DNA of 32,158 bases from Bordetella parapertussis. GTDB taxonomy: Bacteria; Pseudomonadota; Gammaproteobacteria; Burkholderiales; Burkholderiaceae_C. The position numbers were made by a program, and so were the translations under genes. The stretch is from assembly GCA_945900685.1 (NCBI GenBank), contig CAMDJS010000010.1, positions 1-32,158 on the forward strand. The letters run 5' to 3'. Positions 1 through 8,990 of this stretch are shown piece after piece; position 1 is the first letter of the stretch, and every line of letters starts with the position of its first letter. Under the pieces are notes generated by a model. It had not been told where the DNA came from and did not search any database. It was given only the letters and a program-made list of their open reading frames with translations.

Positions 1-639
1 GAATTCAAAATCACCATCAAAGGCAAGGGTTGCCACGCGGCCTTGCCGCACAACGGCATAGACCCGGTACCTATCGCGTGTGAAATGGTGCAGGCTTTCC
101 AAACCATTGTGTCGCGCAACATCAAACCGGTGGACGCGGGTGTCATCTCCGTCACCATGATCCACGCTGGTGAAGCCACCAATGTCGTGCCCGACAGCTG
201 CGAGCTGCAAGGCACGGTGCGCACCTTCACCGTCGAGATTTTGGACATGATCGAGCGGCGCATGCGCACCATCGCCGAACACGTCAGCGCCGCGCACGAT
301 GCGACATGCACGTTTGAGTTTGTACGCAATTACCCGCCGACCATCAACCACGCCAAAGAGGCCGACTTCACCCGCAGTGTGCTCGCCGACATCATAGGCG
401 CCGAGAACGTGCTGGCGCAAGAGCCGACCATGGGCTCGGAAGATTTCTCTTACATGCTGCTGAAGAAACCCGGCACCTATTTTTTCCTGGCCAATGGCGA
501 TGGCCAGCACCGCGAGATGGGCCACGGCGGCGGCCCTTGCACCTTGCACAACCCCAGCTACGATTTCAACGACGATCTGATTCCCTTGGGCGGCACCATC
601 TGGGTGAACATGGTCGAGAAGTTTTTAGCCAAGGCCTGA
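1..639 (+). CDS. M20-family amidohydrolase (hippurate hydrolase-like), 3' part
   Basis: This is the C-terminal part of an M20/M20D metallopeptidase-type amidohydrolase, the family that hydrolyses N-acyl amino acids such as hippurate in the cytoplasm. The frame is open from base 1, so the true start lies outside the window; about 212 residues are visible. The dimerisation ('lid') domain comes first, with the typical GKGCHAALPHNGIDP segment, followed by the conserved ATNVVPDSC and GTVRTF motifs. Near the end, MGSEDFSYML and a Gly-rich GHGGG-CTLHNPSYDFND segment match the family's final metal-site region, so the catalytic domain ends normally. The 3' end faces the stop codon of the minus-strand TetR gene. 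Family assignment is firm; the exact acyl or amino-acid substrate cannot be read from sequence. Confidence 0.9.
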   Translation, partial: EFKITIKGKGCHAALPHNGIDPVPIACEMVQAFQTIVSRNIKPVDAGVISVTMIHAGEATNVVPDSCELQGTVRTFTVEILDMIERRMRTIAEHVSAAHDATCTFEFVRNYPPTINHAKEADFTRSVLADIIGAENVLAQEPTMGSEDFSYMLLKKPGTYFFLANGDGQHREMGHGGGPCTLHNPSYDFNDDLIPLGGTIWVNMVEKFLAKA

Positions 640-675
640 ATTCACCGATCTTTACAGTGCTGTTTACCGGCTAAC

Positions 676-1329
676 TCACTCAGCTCGGTACACCTCTATC
701 AAAGCCTGCAACTGGCTCTTAGGCGCTGCGCTCAAATAAGGTAACAGCAAACCCAGCACTTGTTGCGCGCCGCGTAAAGCACTGTTGTCGGCATTGGCGT
801 TTTCCAAGGCATGACGCGGGTTTTGTACATACTCATAGCTCAGCCACCAGGTCAGTAACACCACCATGTGCGTGGCGCTACTGTGGCGCTCAAAAGGGCT
901 TTGACTGAGCAAGCCTTGTTCTTGCAAGCCTGAGAGCAAAACTTCAAACGCTTGGTGTTTGCGTTCCAACACCGCTTTGACCTGGCTCTCCAGGTGCCGG
1001 TTTTTGCTGAGCAAATCATTCAGGTCGCGGTAGATAAACCGGTGTCGCCAAATCAACTCGAACAAGCTGTGCATGAAAAACCAGGCGTGCTCCATGTCCT
1101 GCACGTCGGCGGCGGCTGGCAGCAACTGGTCCATGTCGTGCAAATACTCGTCAAACAAAGCGTTGACCAGCAGTTCCTTGGCCGGGAAGTGATAAAACAA
1201 ATTGCCCGGGCTGATGCCCATGTCCGAGGCGATCAAGGTGGTGGCCACATTCGGCTCGCCATACCGGTTGAACAAATCCAGCGCGGTCGCGAGGATGCGC
1301 TCGGCGGTGCGGCGCGGCGGTTTCTTCAC
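676..1329 (-). CDS. TetR-family transcriptional regulator
   Basis: A 217-residue cytoplasmic DNA-binding repressor-type protein. The N-terminal TetR domain (about residues 8-55) starts RTAERILATALDLFNRYG and contains the helix-turn-helix followed by GNLFYHFPAKELL, the usual end of the recognition helix. The rest is a helical ligand-binding/dimerisation domain without a recognisable ligand signature. The start is GTG at 1329, only four bases after the stop of the phasin gene, so the two are very likely co-transcribed and possibly translationally coupled. Being downstream of a phasin suggests a role in fatty-acid or polyhydroxyalkanoate-related control. That is inference from the neighbour; no operator was identified. 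Confidence 0.88.
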   Translation of the reverse strand: MKKPPRRTAERILATALDLFNRYGEPNVATTLIASDMGISPGNLFYHFPAKELLVNALFDEYLHDMDQLLPAAADVQDMEHAWFFMHSLFELIWRHRFIYRDLNDLLSKNRHLESQVKAVLERKHQAFEVLLSGLQEQGLLSQSPFERHSSATHMVVLLTWWLSYEYVQNPRHALENANADNSALRGAQQVLGLLLPYLSAAPKSQLQALIEVYRAE

Positions 1330-1333
1330 TGCT

Positions 1334-1741
1334 TCAGCCTTTGCCGCCGGATTTCAACACTTTCATTTCAGCTTCCAGTGCATCCACACGCGCTTGCAAA
1401 TCGGCCATGTCTTGGGCGTTTGGCAAACCCATGCTGTGCAAAGCTTTGGCCACCCGTTCCTCAAAAATACCTTCCAAGCGGTCGAACTGGCCGCTGGCGC
1501 GTTGACCCATGTCGCTGGCCATGGCGCTGGCTTTGGCAGCAGTTTCTGCCATCTTGGCCTGCGCCTGCATGGTGGTTTCCTGCAATTTGCTGCCATCCTT
1601 GACCAGTGTGTCGAACACTTTGCTGCCTTCTTCCTGCGCTTTGGCAAAGGCACCCAAGCCTGCCTGCCAGATTTGCTGGGCAGAGTTTTTCATGTGCTCG
1701 CTCATTTGCTGGGGGTCGAACGCTGGGGGTTTGCTTGACAT
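1334..1741 (-). CDS. Phasin (PhaI-type polyhydroxyalkanoate granule protein)
   Basis: A 135-residue, Ala/Lys/Glu-rich, almost entirely helical protein resembling the PhaI/GA1 class of phasins, which coat polyhydroxyalkanoate storage granules. Visible family features are the QQIWQAGLGAFAKAQEEG segment near residues 27-45, a central amphipathic stretch, and the C-terminal RVAKALHSMGLP followed by a short coiled coil (LQARVDALEAEMKVLK). I chose ATG at 1741 because an AGGAG sits about five bases upstream; an in-frame ATG six codons earlier lacks such a site. It is the first gene of a two-gene unit with the TetR gene and is divergent from the RfaH-like gene. Its presence suggests that the host stores PHA. 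Confidence 0.82.
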   Translation of the reverse strand: MSSKPPAFDPQQMSEHMKNSAQQIWQAGLGAFAKAQEEGSKVFDTLVKDGSKLQETTMQAQAKMAETAAKASAMASDMGQRASGQFDRLEGIFEERVAKALHSMGLPNAQDMADLQARVDALEAEMKVLKSGGKG

Positions 1742-1828
1742 GGGGGCTCCTGTGATCAATCTGAATAACTATGCAATTTAACTACATTAGAATCGCCGAT
1801 CATTATTGAATAGATTCGCACGACATTT

Positions 1829-2314
1829 ATGCATTGGTATGCCATCCATTCCAAGCCACGCCAGGAAGAACGCGCATTGGAAAATCTGCAAAGACAAGGC
1901 TTTGAAGCTTGGCTGCCCATGTTGACCGTAGAGAAAGTGCTGCGTTCCAAGTTGGTGCAGGTGATAGAGCCCATGTTCAGCCGCTATTTGTTCATCCGCT
2001 TGGACACGGAGCAGACCAATTGGTCGCCTATCCGCTCAACGCTAGGCGTGAGCAAATTGGTCAGCTTTGGCAACCGCCCAGCGGTGGTGGCGGATGAATT
2101 GATAGAGGCTTTGCAACAATTGCCTGAGCAAGCTCCGCAACGCTTGATACAACCGGGCCAGCAGGTGAAAATTGTCTCAGGCCCATTGCGCGGGCTTGAG
2201 GGCATTTACCAGCAAGCCGATGGCGAATTGCGTGCCATGGTGCTGATTGAATTGCTTAACAAACAACACCGCATCGTCACCGACATGCAAGATTTAAGGC
2301 CTGCTACGGTTTAA
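1829..2314 (+). CDS. rfaH: RfaH/NusG-paralogue transcription antiterminator
   Basis: A 161-residue NusG-like protein, close in length to RfaH. The NGN domain opens MHWYAIHSKPRQEERALENL, with the RFL motif region at MFSRYLFIRLD, and a C-terminal KOW domain is seen at PGQQVKIVSGPLRGLEG (about residues 107-125). NusG proper is normally encoded beside rpl/sec genes; a stand-alone paralogue at the head of a polysaccharide cluster is typical of RfaH-type specialised factors that help polymerase finish long surface-polysaccharide operons. Here it lies two bases upstream of an isoprenyl diphosphate synthase gene and the dTDP-rhamnose genes, which fits that role. I saw no ops-like element. The specific name is an inference from family and context. 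Confidence 0.8.
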   Translation: MHWYAIHSKPRQEERALENLQRQGFEAWLPMLTVEKVLRSKLVQVIEPMFSRYLFIRLDTEQTNWSPIRSTLGVSKLVSFGNRPAVVADELIEALQQLPEQAPQRLIQPGQQVKIVSGPLRGLEGIYQQADGELRAMVLIELLNKQHRIVTDMQDLRPATV

Positions 2315-2316
2315 CC

Positions 2317-3099
2317 ATGGTTAATTTTCTTCAACACATTGCCATCATCATGGACGGAAACGGACGCTGGGCCAAACAGCGTTTGTTGCCGCGCACGGTG
2401 GGTCATGTCAAAGGCGCGGCCAATGTTCGACAGATGGTGAAAAACTTCAATGACTTGAACCTCAAGTACCTGACGTTGTTTGCGTTCAGTTCTGAAAACT
2501 GGCGCCGTCCGGCGGAAGAGGTCAGCGCTTTGATGAACTTGTTTTTGCAGTACCTGGAAAACGAAGTTGTAGAAATGAAAGAGGCCGGTATACGGTTGCG
2601 TGTCATCGGTGACCGCAGCGCGTTTGCCCCTTTGTTGCAATCTCGCATTGACCAGGCTGAGCAAGAAACCGCGCACAACACGCGTTTGCATTTGACAATC
2701 GCGGCCAATTACGGCGGCCAGTGGGATGTGTTGAATGCCATGCGCGCTTGGCAAAACGCACACCCGAACAAAAATTTGCAAGACATGGACGCCACTGCTT
2801 TGTCCAGCTACCTGAGCACCGCCGATTTACCGGACCCAGAGTTGCTGATCAGAACCGGCGGCGAGTCCCGCATCAGCAACTTTTTGTTGTGGCAAACCGC
2901 TTACACCGAACTGTATTTCACTGAAACCCATTGGCCGGATTTCGATGCGGCGGCTTTGAAAAAGGCGATTTCCTGGTTTGAAGACAGGGTCAGGCGCTTT
3001 GGCCGCACAGATGAACAGGTGGTTCAGGGTCATACAGGTGACAACCTGGGTGTTTTGAATTCTGCCCCGCCTTTGGTGCCCCCTCTCAATATCAGCTAA
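2317..3099 (+). CDS. uppS: Isoprenyl (undecaprenyl-type) diphosphate synthase
   Basis: A 260-residue cis-prenyltransferase that condenses isopentenyl diphosphate onto farnesyl diphosphate to make the lipid carrier for cell-wall and surface-glycan synthesis at the inner face of the membrane. All family signatures are present: HIAIIMDGNGRWA with catalytic Asp13, a GH motif in VGHVKGAANVR, FAFSSENWRRP, and the C-terminal RTGGESRISNFLLWQTAYTELYF and W-P-F. It follows the RfaH-like gene by two bases. The housekeeping uppS is usually found with frr, cdsA and dxr, none of which is here, so this may be a second, polysaccharide-dedicated copy. The last 25 residues are a variable proline-rich tail. Confidence 0.9.
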   Translation: MVNFLQHIAIIMDGNGRWAKQRLLPRTVGHVKGAANVRQMVKNFNDLNLKYLTLFAFSSENWRRPAEEVSALMNLFLQYLENEVVEMKEAGIRLRVIGDRSAFAPLLQSRIDQAEQETAHNTRLHLTIAANYGGQWDVLNAMRAWQNAHPNKNLQDMDATALSSYLSTADLPDPELLIRTGGESRISNFLLWQTAYTELYFTETHWPDFDAAALKKAISWFEDRVRRFGRTDEQVVQGHTGDNLGVLNSAPPLVPPLNIS

Positions 3100-3205
3100 T
3101 ATTCGCCTTGCAGGCTTAGTCATTAGTTTCGGGTGCCTGCAGCTCTCAACCGACGGTCTACCCGCTGTCACTCCAATTAGCTTTCAAAGCAACAGGCCAA
3201 CTTAA

Positions 3206-4069
3206 ATGAAGAACGAGACACGTCCCACACACAACCGCAAAGAATCCACTCTGCAACGCTCCGGGCGCTGCATCGCATTGATTGACAGCAATTACATGTC
3301 ATGGCTGCTGCGCCAATCAACAGATGCAAGCGCTGAACCGGAAACCTATAACCGCCTGGTATTGATACCTTCACTCGGTCATGCGCTCAAAGGTGCCGGC
3401 CTCAACTTGGACATCCAGCGTGTCTACTGGTACACGGACAACCCGGACACCCAGTTCCCGCAGGATCAAATCGTTCGTCACTTGGATGCAACTGGCGGCG
3501 AGCCTGGTGATGTGGTGTTCCAGTCTATGTCTGCAGACATCGGTCGTTTGGCTCAGCACCATGCCTGCGACCATTTATTGATTGCCAGTGATGACGACCG
3601 TTTGACTGCGGTGATTGACGATGCCCAATTGCACGGGTTGAGTGTGTATTTGCTGGCCGATGAGTCCGCCCGTCACATGGATCAACTGGTGACCGAAGAT
3701 CCCGCTTGGTGCGGCCTGTTGGCGCAAGCTGACCGTCGTGTGCTGTTGTTGCCGCAGGCTGCGCGTGAACTCACGGCTGCGCCGCGAACACCCTCAGCGC
3801 CTGCGGTGCCTCAGGACCCTGAAGTGGTTCGCACCAAATTGCTTGAAGTGGTCACCCAGTGGTGGGATGACGAACCCGAAGATCTGCGTGAAGATCTGCG
3901 TGACGAATTGCGCGGCAGCCATGGCATTCCGCAAGAAGTCGATCGCCACATGTTGCTTCGCGTGCGCCGAGCGCTTGACCGACCGCTCAGCTTCCCCGAG
4001 AAGAAAATCCTGCGCGAAATGGTGCGCTCTACAGTGCTCGGCATCACTGAAGAAAGCATGCCTGTATGA
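3206..4069 (+). CDS. NYN-domain (PIN-like) protein
   Basis: A 287-residue protein whose N-terminal half looks like an NYN/LabA-type PIN-fold domain. It has [18 protein letters not shown] with an early acidic residue (Asp28), a central region with QRVYWYTDN, and [19 protein letters not shown] with a cluster of acids as in metal-dependent RNases, then [13 protein letters not shown]. The C-terminal half (from about residue 205) is charged and helical, with no family I recognise. Its stop overlaps the start of rfbB (ATGA), so translation is coupled to the rhamnose genes. The 106 bases before it show no clear promoter. RNA cleavage is expected from the fold but its target is unknown, and its place in a sugar cluster is unexplained. 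Confidence 0.75.
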   Translation: MKNETRPTHNRKESTLQRSGRCIALIDSNYMSWLLRQSTDASAEPETYNRLVLIPSLGHALKGAGLNLDIQRVYWYTDNPDTQFPQDQIVRHLDATGGEPGDVVFQSMSADIGRLAQHHACDHLLIASDDDRLTAVIDDAQLHGLSVYLLADESARHMDQLVTEDPAWCGLLAQADRRVLLLPQAARELTAAPRTPSAPAVPQDPEVVRTKLLEVVTQWWDDEPEDLREDLRDELRGSHGIPQEVDRHMLLRVRRALDRPLSFPEKKILREMVRSTVLGITEESMPV

Positions 4070-5127
4070 GCTTACTGGTGACCGGCGGTGCCGGTTTCAT
4101 CGGTAGCAATTTTGTTCATACTTGGTTGGCCGGTAGTGACGAACCCATCGTCAATGTAGACAAGCTCACCTACGCCGGTAACCTGGGCAATTTACAGTCC
4201 TTGGCCGACGACAAACGGCATGTGTTTGTGCAAGGCGACATTGGCGACCGCGAACTGGTCGCCAGCCTGTTGCAACGGCACCAGCCGCGCGCGGTGCTGC
4301 ATTTCGCGGCTGAATCGCATGTGGACCGCTCTATTCATGGGCCATTGGATTTCATACAAACCAATGTGGTCGGCACTTGTCAGTTGCTCGAGTCTGTGCG
4401 TGCTTATTGGAACGGTTTGAACCCGGATTCACAGCAAAGTTTTCGCTTTTTGCATGTCAGCACCGACGAGGTTTACGGCAGCTTGGCGCCGCAAGACCCG
4501 GCCTTCAAAGAAACCAATATCTACGAGCCCAACAGCCCCTATGCGGCCAGCAAAGCAGCCTCCGACCATTTGGTGCGGGCCTGGCACCACACCTATGGCT
4601 TGCCAGTGCTGACCACCCATTGCAGCAACAACTACGGCCCGTTTCATTTCCCCGAAAAACTCATTCCCTTGGTGTTGCACAATGCGCTAGCTGGCAAGCC
4701 ATTGCCTATCTACGGCGACGGCATGCAAATCCGCGACTGGTTGTTTGTGCAAGACCATTGCCGCGCCATTGCGCGGGTGTTGCAGGCGGGTCGTCCCGGC
4801 GAAACCTACAACATCGGCGGTTGGAATGAAAAGCCGAATATCGAAGTGGTGAAAACCTTGTGCAGTTTGCTCGATGAGTTGCAACCGCGCGCAGATGGCA
4901 AAAGCTATGCAGAGCAAATCACTTTTGTCAAAGACCGCGCCGGACACGACCGGCGTTACGCGATTGATGCCAGCAAAATTCACGATGAACTCGGCTGGCG
5001 TCCACTGGAAACTTTTGAAACGGGTTTGCGCAAAACCGTGCAATGGTATTTAGACCATCCGGATTGGGTAGCTAACGTGACCAGCGGCAATTACCGCCAA
5101 TGGGTTGATTTGCACTATGGCGGCTGA
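4066..5127 (+). CDS. rfbB: dTDP-glucose 4,6-dehydratase
   Basis: A 353-residue extended SDR enzyme that converts dTDP-D-glucose to dTDP-4-keto-6-deoxy-D-glucose, the second step of dTDP-L-rhamnose synthesis in the cytoplasm. The N-terminal NAD-binding loop is [24 protein letters not shown] and STDEVYGSL carry the expected active-site Asp-Glu pair, and [12 protein letters not shown] holds the Tyr-x3-Lys. [17 protein letters not shown] and [11 protein letters not shown] are classic RmlB segments. Its start overlaps the stop of the NYN gene by four bases and its end overlaps rfbD by 11 bases, so it sits in a tight operon. Length is normal for the family. Confidence 0.97.
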   Translation: MSLLVTGGAGFIGSNFVHTWLAGSDEPIVNVDKLTYAGNLGNLQSLADDKRHVFVQGDIGDRELVASLLQRHQPRAVLHFAAESHVDRSIHGPLDFIQTNVVGTCQLLESVRAYWNGLNPDSQQSFRFLHVSTDEVYGSLAPQDPAFKETNIYEPNSPYAASKAASDHLVRAWHHTYGLPVLTTHCSNNYGPFHFPEKLIPLVLHNALAGKPLPIYGDGMQIRDWLFVQDHCRAIARVLQAGRPGETYNIGGWNEKPNIEVVKTLCSLLDELQPRADGKSYAEQITFVKDRAGHDRRYAIDASKIHDELGWRPLETFETGLRKTVQWYLDHPDWVANVTSGNYRQWVDLHYGG

Positions 5128-6019
5128 TCGCGTTTTGTTGCTCGGTGCCGCCGGGCAATTAGGCCATGAATTGGCTGCGCGACTTCAGCAAACCCATTTT
5201 GAATTGACTGTTTTGACCCGCCGCGAATTGGACTTCAGCGAACTGGACGCGCTCAAACCACTGATCGAGCAACTCAAACCGCATTGGATCATCAATGCCG
5301 CTGCTTACACCGCGGTAGACAAAGCCGAGCAAGAACCGCAACTCGCGCACACCTTGAATGCCAAGTTGCCCGCCATGTTGGCAGATGTAGCGCGGGCGCA
5401 AGGCGCGGCGCTGGTGCACTATTCCAGCGATTACGTGTTCAATGGCTTAGCCGCGCGCCCTTATCTGGAAACTGACGCGACCGATCCGCAATCGGTGTAT
5501 GGCCGCAGCAAGCGCGATGGTGACCTGGCAGTGCAAGCCAGCGGCGCACGTCATTTGGTTTTTCGCAGCTCATGGGTGGTGGGCGCGCACGGACAAAATT
5601 TTTTAAAAACCATGTTGCGCTTGGCCGCTGAGCGTGAGAGTTTGCGGGTCGTGGCTGACCAAACCGGGGTTCCCACTGCGGCGGCTTGGTTGGCGGACAT
5701 CACTTTGGAAGCGATACGCATGTCTGAGGATCAGGGTTTGAGCGGCTTGTTTCATGCGACACCCAGCGGCCAAACCCATTGGCAAGCCTACGCCCAATAC
5801 GTCATCGAGCAGGCCTGGCGTTTGGGCTGGGCCTTAAAAACAGAACCGCAACATATTCAAGCCATCACCACCGACCAATACCCTTTGCCGGCTGCGCGAC
5901 CTGCTTACGGTTTGCTCGACAGCAGTTTGCTGGCGCAGACCTTGAAGCTGCCTTGGCCCGAGTGGCAATCTGGCGTTGATCAAGTCATGAAGCAATTGGC
6001 CGATGCTCATTTGAATTGA
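5117..6019 (+). CDS. rfbD: dTDP-4-dehydrorhamnose reductase
   Basis: A 300-residue SDR-type enzyme that carries out the last step of dTDP-L-rhamnose synthesis, reducing dTDP-4-keto-L-rhamnose with NAD(P)H. Visible features are the nucleotide-binding [37 protein letters not shown] and [10 protein letters not shown] with the Tyr-x3-Lys pair, plus the [14 protein letters not shown] segment typical of RmlD. I chose ATG at 5117, which gives an 11-base overlap with rfbB; an upstream TTG would add only four residues and breaks the usual N-terminus. It is followed by a 51-base gap before rfbA, the largest inside the rhamnose set. Confidence 0.95.
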   Translation: MAADRVLLLGAAGQLGHELAARLQQTHFELTVLTRRELDFSELDALKPLIEQLKPHWIINAAAYTAVDKAEQEPQLAHTLNAKLPAMLADVARAQGAALVHYSSDYVFNGLAARPYLETDATDPQSVYGRSKRDGDLAVQASGARHLVFRSSWVVGAHGQNFLKTMLRLAAERESLRVVADQTGVPTAAAWLADITLEAIRMSEDQGLSGLFHATPSGQTHWQAYAQYVIEQAWRLGWALKTEPQHIQAITTDQYPLPAARPAYGLLDSSLLAQTLKLPWPEWQSGVDQVMKQLADAHLN

Positions 6020-6070
6020 ATCCCCACAGATTTTTAACCAATTAAAAAATAAAACCAGTCAGGATTTCCT

Positions 6071-6952
6071 ATGACAAAGCTACAAAGAAAAGGTATTTTG
6101 TTGGCCGGTGGATCCGGCACCCGCCTTTACCCCTTGACCTTGGCGGTCAGCAAACAACTGATGCCGGTGTATGACAAACCGCTGGTGTATTACCCGCTCA
6201 GTACCTTGATGCTCAGCGGCATTCGCGAGGTATTGATTATTTCCACCCCGCACGACACCCCGCGTTATGCGGAATTGCTGGGCGACGGTTCTCAGTGGGG
6301 TTTGCAGATTGAATATGCGGTGCAACCCAAGCCTGAGGGCTTGGCGCAGGCCTTTTTGATCGGCCGTGAGTTCGTCAACGACCAGCCCAGCGCGCTGGTG
6401 CTGGGAGACAATATTTTCTATGGTCATGATCTGGTCAAGCAATTGGTGGCCTCAAATCAACGTGAACAAGGGGCGACGGTGTTTGCCTACCATGTGGCGG
6501 ATCCTGAGCGCTATGGTGTGGTCAGTTTCGATGACCAGCAGCGCGCGATTCATATTGAAGAAAAGCCTAAAAATCCAAAATCTAATTACGCGGTGACCGG
6601 TTTGTATTTTTACGATCGCCAAGTCTGTGATATTGCGGCTGATATTCAACCCTCGGCGCGTGGAGAATTGGAAATCACCGATGTTAATCGGCGGTATTTA
6701 GAACAAAAACAATTGAATGTTGAAACCATGGGCCGTGGTTATGCTTGGTTAGACGCGGGGACCCACGATGGATTGATGGAAGCGGCCACGTTTATTGCCA
6801 CGATTCAAAAGCGCCAAGGCCTGATGGTGGCTTGCCCCGAGGAAATTGCTTATGCCCAAGGCTGGATCACGGCTGAACAGTTGGAGAAATTGGCGCAACC
6901 TTATAAATCGACTTCGTATGGTCAGTATTTATTGAATTTATTGGTTTATTAA
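6071..6952 (+). CDS. rfbA: Glucose-1-phosphate thymidylyltransferase
   Basis: A 293-residue nucleotidyltransferase that makes dTDP-glucose from dTTP and glucose-1-phosphate, the committed step of the rhamnose pathway. The signature [16 protein letters not shown] near residue 8 and [22 protein letters not shown] are unmistakable. Further motifs are [11 protein letters not shown] with the metal-binding Asp, HIEEKP, GLYFYD and [18 protein letters not shown] clear AGGA lies about six bases before ATG. It ends one base before the rfbC start. Length is standard. Confidence 0.97.
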   Translation: MTKLQRKGILLAGGSGTRLYPLTLAVSKQLMPVYDKPLVYYPLSTLMLSGIREVLIISTPHDTPRYAELLGDGSQWGLQIEYAVQPKPEGLAQAFLIGREFVNDQPSALVLGDNIFYGHDLVKQLVASNQREQGATVFAYHVADPERYGVVSFDDQQRAIHIEEKPKNPKSNYAVTGLYFYDRQVCDIAADIQPSARGELEITDVNRRYLEQKQLNVETMGRGYAWLDAGTHDGLMEAATFIATIQKRQGLMVACPEEIAYAQGWITAEQLEKLAQPYKSTSYGQYLLNLLVY

Positions 6953-6953
6953 G

Positions 6954-7502
6954 ATGCCATATTCTGTTGAACCCACAGCCCTGGATGAAGTTTTGCTTTT
7001 GCAACCGCGTGTTTTTGCCGATGCGCGGGGTTTTTTCTTTGAAAGTTTTAACCAGCGCGAATTTAATAATGCCACCGGTTTGGATGTTCTGTTTGTTCAA
7101 GATAACCACAGCAAATCCCTTCACGGGGTTTTACGCGGCCTGCATTTTCAAAAACAACACCCGCAAGGCAAATTGATTCGGGTGCCCCAAGGACGCATAT
7201 TTGATGTGGCCGTAGATATTCGTCCCAGCTCAAAACAGTATGGTAAGTGGACCGGGCACGTGCTAGATAGCGAAAAACACCAGCAACTGTGGGTGCCAGC
7301 AGGTTTTGCGCATGGGTTTGTGGTTTTAAGTGAAACCGCTGAAGTGATTTATAAAACCACGGATTACTGGGTGGCCAGCGATGAGGATGCGATTATTTGG
7401 AATGATCCCAGCATTGCCATCGACTGGCCTTTAAAAGATATTCAAGGCGAGCCGCTGCTGTCGGGCAAAGACGCAGCGGCCAGGTTATTTATTCAGCCTT
7501 GA
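6954..7502 (+). CDS. rfbC: dTDP-4-dehydrorhamnose 3,5-epimerase
   Basis: A 182-residue cupin-fold epimerase acting between RmlB and RmlD in dTDP-L-rhamnose synthesis. Visible motifs are VFADARGFFFESFNQREF, FVQDNHSKS, GVLRGLHFQ with the catalytic His, GRIFDVAVDIRPSS, and WVPAGFAHGFVVLSE. It begins one base after rfbA. Its last 14 bases overlap, on the opposite strand, the end of the H-NS gene, so the rhamnose operon and hns converge without any spacer or terminator between them. With this gene the dTDP-rhamnose set (rfbBDAC) is complete in the window, but no rhamnosyltransferase, flippase or polymerase gene is next to it. Confidence 0.96.
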   Translation: MPYSVEPTALDEVLLLQPRVFADARGFFFESFNQREFNNATGLDVLFVQDNHSKSLHGVLRGLHFQKQHPQGKLIRVPQGRIFDVAVDIRPSSKQYGKWTGHVLDSEKHQQLWVPAGFAHGFVVLSETAEVIYKTTDYWVASDEDAIIWNDPSIAIDWPLKDIQGEPLLSGKDAAARLFIQP

Positions 7503-7869
7503 TTTCAGCTGTGGCCAATTGACCGGCGGCTTGTAAAGCCTGCACCCAAGCGGGTGTACGGCCGCGTCCGGTCCAGGTTTGGACGGGATTGGCTGGGTCG
7601 CGGTATTTAGGCGCTACTTTGCGGCCAGCAGTGGCGCGCTTGGCTTTAGGGGCCTTGGCAGCAACGGATTTGGCGGATTTGGGTTTGCTTTTACCACCCA
7701 AGGCTGCAGTGATTTGCTCTACAGTCAAGCCGGATGATTGTGCGAGTTTAACAATTTGCGCCAATACTTTATCGTGTGAACGCGACATCAGGCGCTGTTC
7801 TTCTTTTTCAAGTTTAATTCTGGCGGCACGGATTTTTTCTAATTGGCTGACGGGACTCAGGCGTGACAT
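7489..7869 (-). CDS. H-NS family nucleoid protein
   Basis: A 126-residue H-NS-like protein that binds A+T-rich DNA and silences foreign genes. The N-terminal half is a charged coiled coil for oligomerisation (SQLEKIRAARIKLEKEEQRLM). A Lys/Ala-rich linker (KPKSAKSVAAKAPKAKRATA) follows, and the C-terminal DNA-binding segment YRDPANPVQTWTGRGRTPAWVQ carries the conserved TWTGRGR-PAWV motif of betaproteobacterial H-NS. It ends inside the last codons of rfbC. Its upstream region (7870-8000) is extremely A+T rich, as is common for auto-regulated hns promoters. I cannot tell whether it is the main chromosomal copy or one of several paralogues. Confidence 0.93.
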   Translation of the reverse strand: MSRLSPVSQLEKIRAARIKLEKEEQRLMSRSHDKVLAQIVKLAQSSGLTVEQITAALGGKSKPKSAKSVAAKAPKAKRATAGRKVAPKYRDPANPVQTWTGRGRTPAWVQALQAAGQLATAEIKAE

Positions 7870-8073
7870 ATTTATTTCCTTATAAAAAATATTTACAAGC
7901 AGATATTATCAGGCATATTGAATTATTTGAATATATTATTTACACGTTTATAAGCATTTCAATTATCAAATAAATAAAATCTGGTGTGGGTCATTTAAAA
8001 ATGAACCGGCCAAACGGCTCACAAAAAGCCGCCATGCTTGGTGCACAATGGCGGCATTTATTGAATCAAATGC
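7870..8073. promoter_or_regulatory. A+T-rich divergent intergenic region between hns and argB
   Basis: These 204 bases separate the divergent hns and argB genes. The hns-proximal half (about 7870-7980) is strikingly A+T rich with many short A/T runs, a likely curved promoter and H-NS target. The argB-proximal half holds an 8-bp inverted repeat described separately. No single promoter could be chosen with confidence. Confidence 0.5.
8028..8055. promoter_or_regulatory. Hairpin in the argB leader
   Basis: GCCGCCAT at 8028-8035 is exactly complementary to ATGGCGGC at 8048-8055, with a 12-base loop. On the minus strand the stem is followed by five T, as in an intrinsic terminator; on the plus strand it ends 18 bases before the argB start codon. 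It could stop antisense transcription coming from argB or shape the argB 5' leader. Only the stem itself is seen. Confidence 0.5.
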
Positions 8074-8970
8074 ATGAACAATTCTGACACCCATCATCAG
8101 GCATTCCGTAAGCAGGCGCAGATACTGGCCAAGGCCTTGCCCTATATCCGGCAGTTTCATGGCAAAACCATCGTCATCAAATACGGCGGCAACGCCATGA
8201 CAGACCCGGCACTGCAAGCGGATTTCGCCGCTGACGTGGTGTTACTCAAACTCGTCGGCATGAATCCGGTGGTGGTGCACGGCGGCGGCCCGCAAATTGA
8301 AAATGCGCTGCATCGCTTGGGTAAAAAAGGAGAATTCATTCAGGGCATGCGCGTGACAGATGCCGAAACCATGGAAGTGGTGGAGTGGGTGTTGGCCGGT
8401 GAAGTGCAGCAAGACATTGTGGGCTTGATCAACCAGGCCGGTGGCAAAGCGGTCGGCCTGACTGGTCGCGACGGCGGCATGATTCGCGCACAAAAACTGA
8501 AGATGTTGGACAACCAAGACCCTAACATCGAGCATGATGTCGGGCAAGTCGGCGACATCACTTCGATTGACCCTTCTGTGGTCAAAGCCTTGCAGGAAGA
8601 CGCATTCATTCCCGTCATCAGTCCGATTGGATTTGGCGTACATAATGAAAGTTACAACATCAATGCAGATGCGGTGGCTTCCAAACTGGCCACGGTGCTC
8701 AAAGCAGAAAAACTGGTGTTGCTGACCAACACCGCCGGTGTGCTGGACAAAGCGGGTCAGTTACTGACCAATTTGAGTGCACGCCAGATTGATGGCTTGT
8801 TCGCAGACGGCACCATCAGCGGCGGTATGCTGCCCAAGATCAGCGGCGCGCTGGATGCCGCCAAAAGCGGCGTGAATGCGGTACACATCATTGACGGTCG
8901 CATATCGCACGTTTTGTTATTGGAAATTTTGACTGACCAAGCTTTTGGCACCATGATCCGTTCGCACTGA
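8074..8970 (+). CDS. argB: Acetylglutamate kinase
   Basis: A 298-residue cytoplasmic kinase that phosphorylates N-acetyl-L-glutamate, the second step of arginine synthesis. The amino-acid-kinase motifs are clear: [12 protein letters not shown] near residue 31, [40 protein letters not shown] and [13 protein letters not shown], with the C-terminal [13 protein letters not shown] and HIIDGR. A short N-terminal helix precedes the kinase core, as in arginine-sensitive hexameric forms, which suggests feedback control by arginine. It is followed 20 bases later by the slmA-like gene on the same strand, probably in one transcript. Confidence 0.97.
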   Translation: MNNSDTHHQAFRKQAQILAKALPYIRQFHGKTIVIKYGGNAMTDPALQADFAADVVLLKLVGMNPVVVHGGGPQIENALHRLGKKGEFIQGMRVTDAETMEVVEWVLAGEVQQDIVGLINQAGGKAVGLTGRDGGMIRAQKLKMLDNQDPNIEHDVGQVGDITSIDPSVVKALQEDAFIPVISPIGFGVHNESYNINADAVASKLATVLKAEKLVLLTNTAGVLDKAGQLLTNLSARQIDGLFADGTISGGMLPKISGALDAAKSGVNAVHIIDGRISHVLLLEILTDQAFGTMIRSH

Positions 8971-8990
8971 TTTCCAGAGGAGACTGTCCT

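Noticed and set aside
952..1738. Long plus-strand open frames across the TetR and phasin genes
   Set aside because: They are antisense to clearly coding genes, have no family features, and reflect high G+C codon bias.
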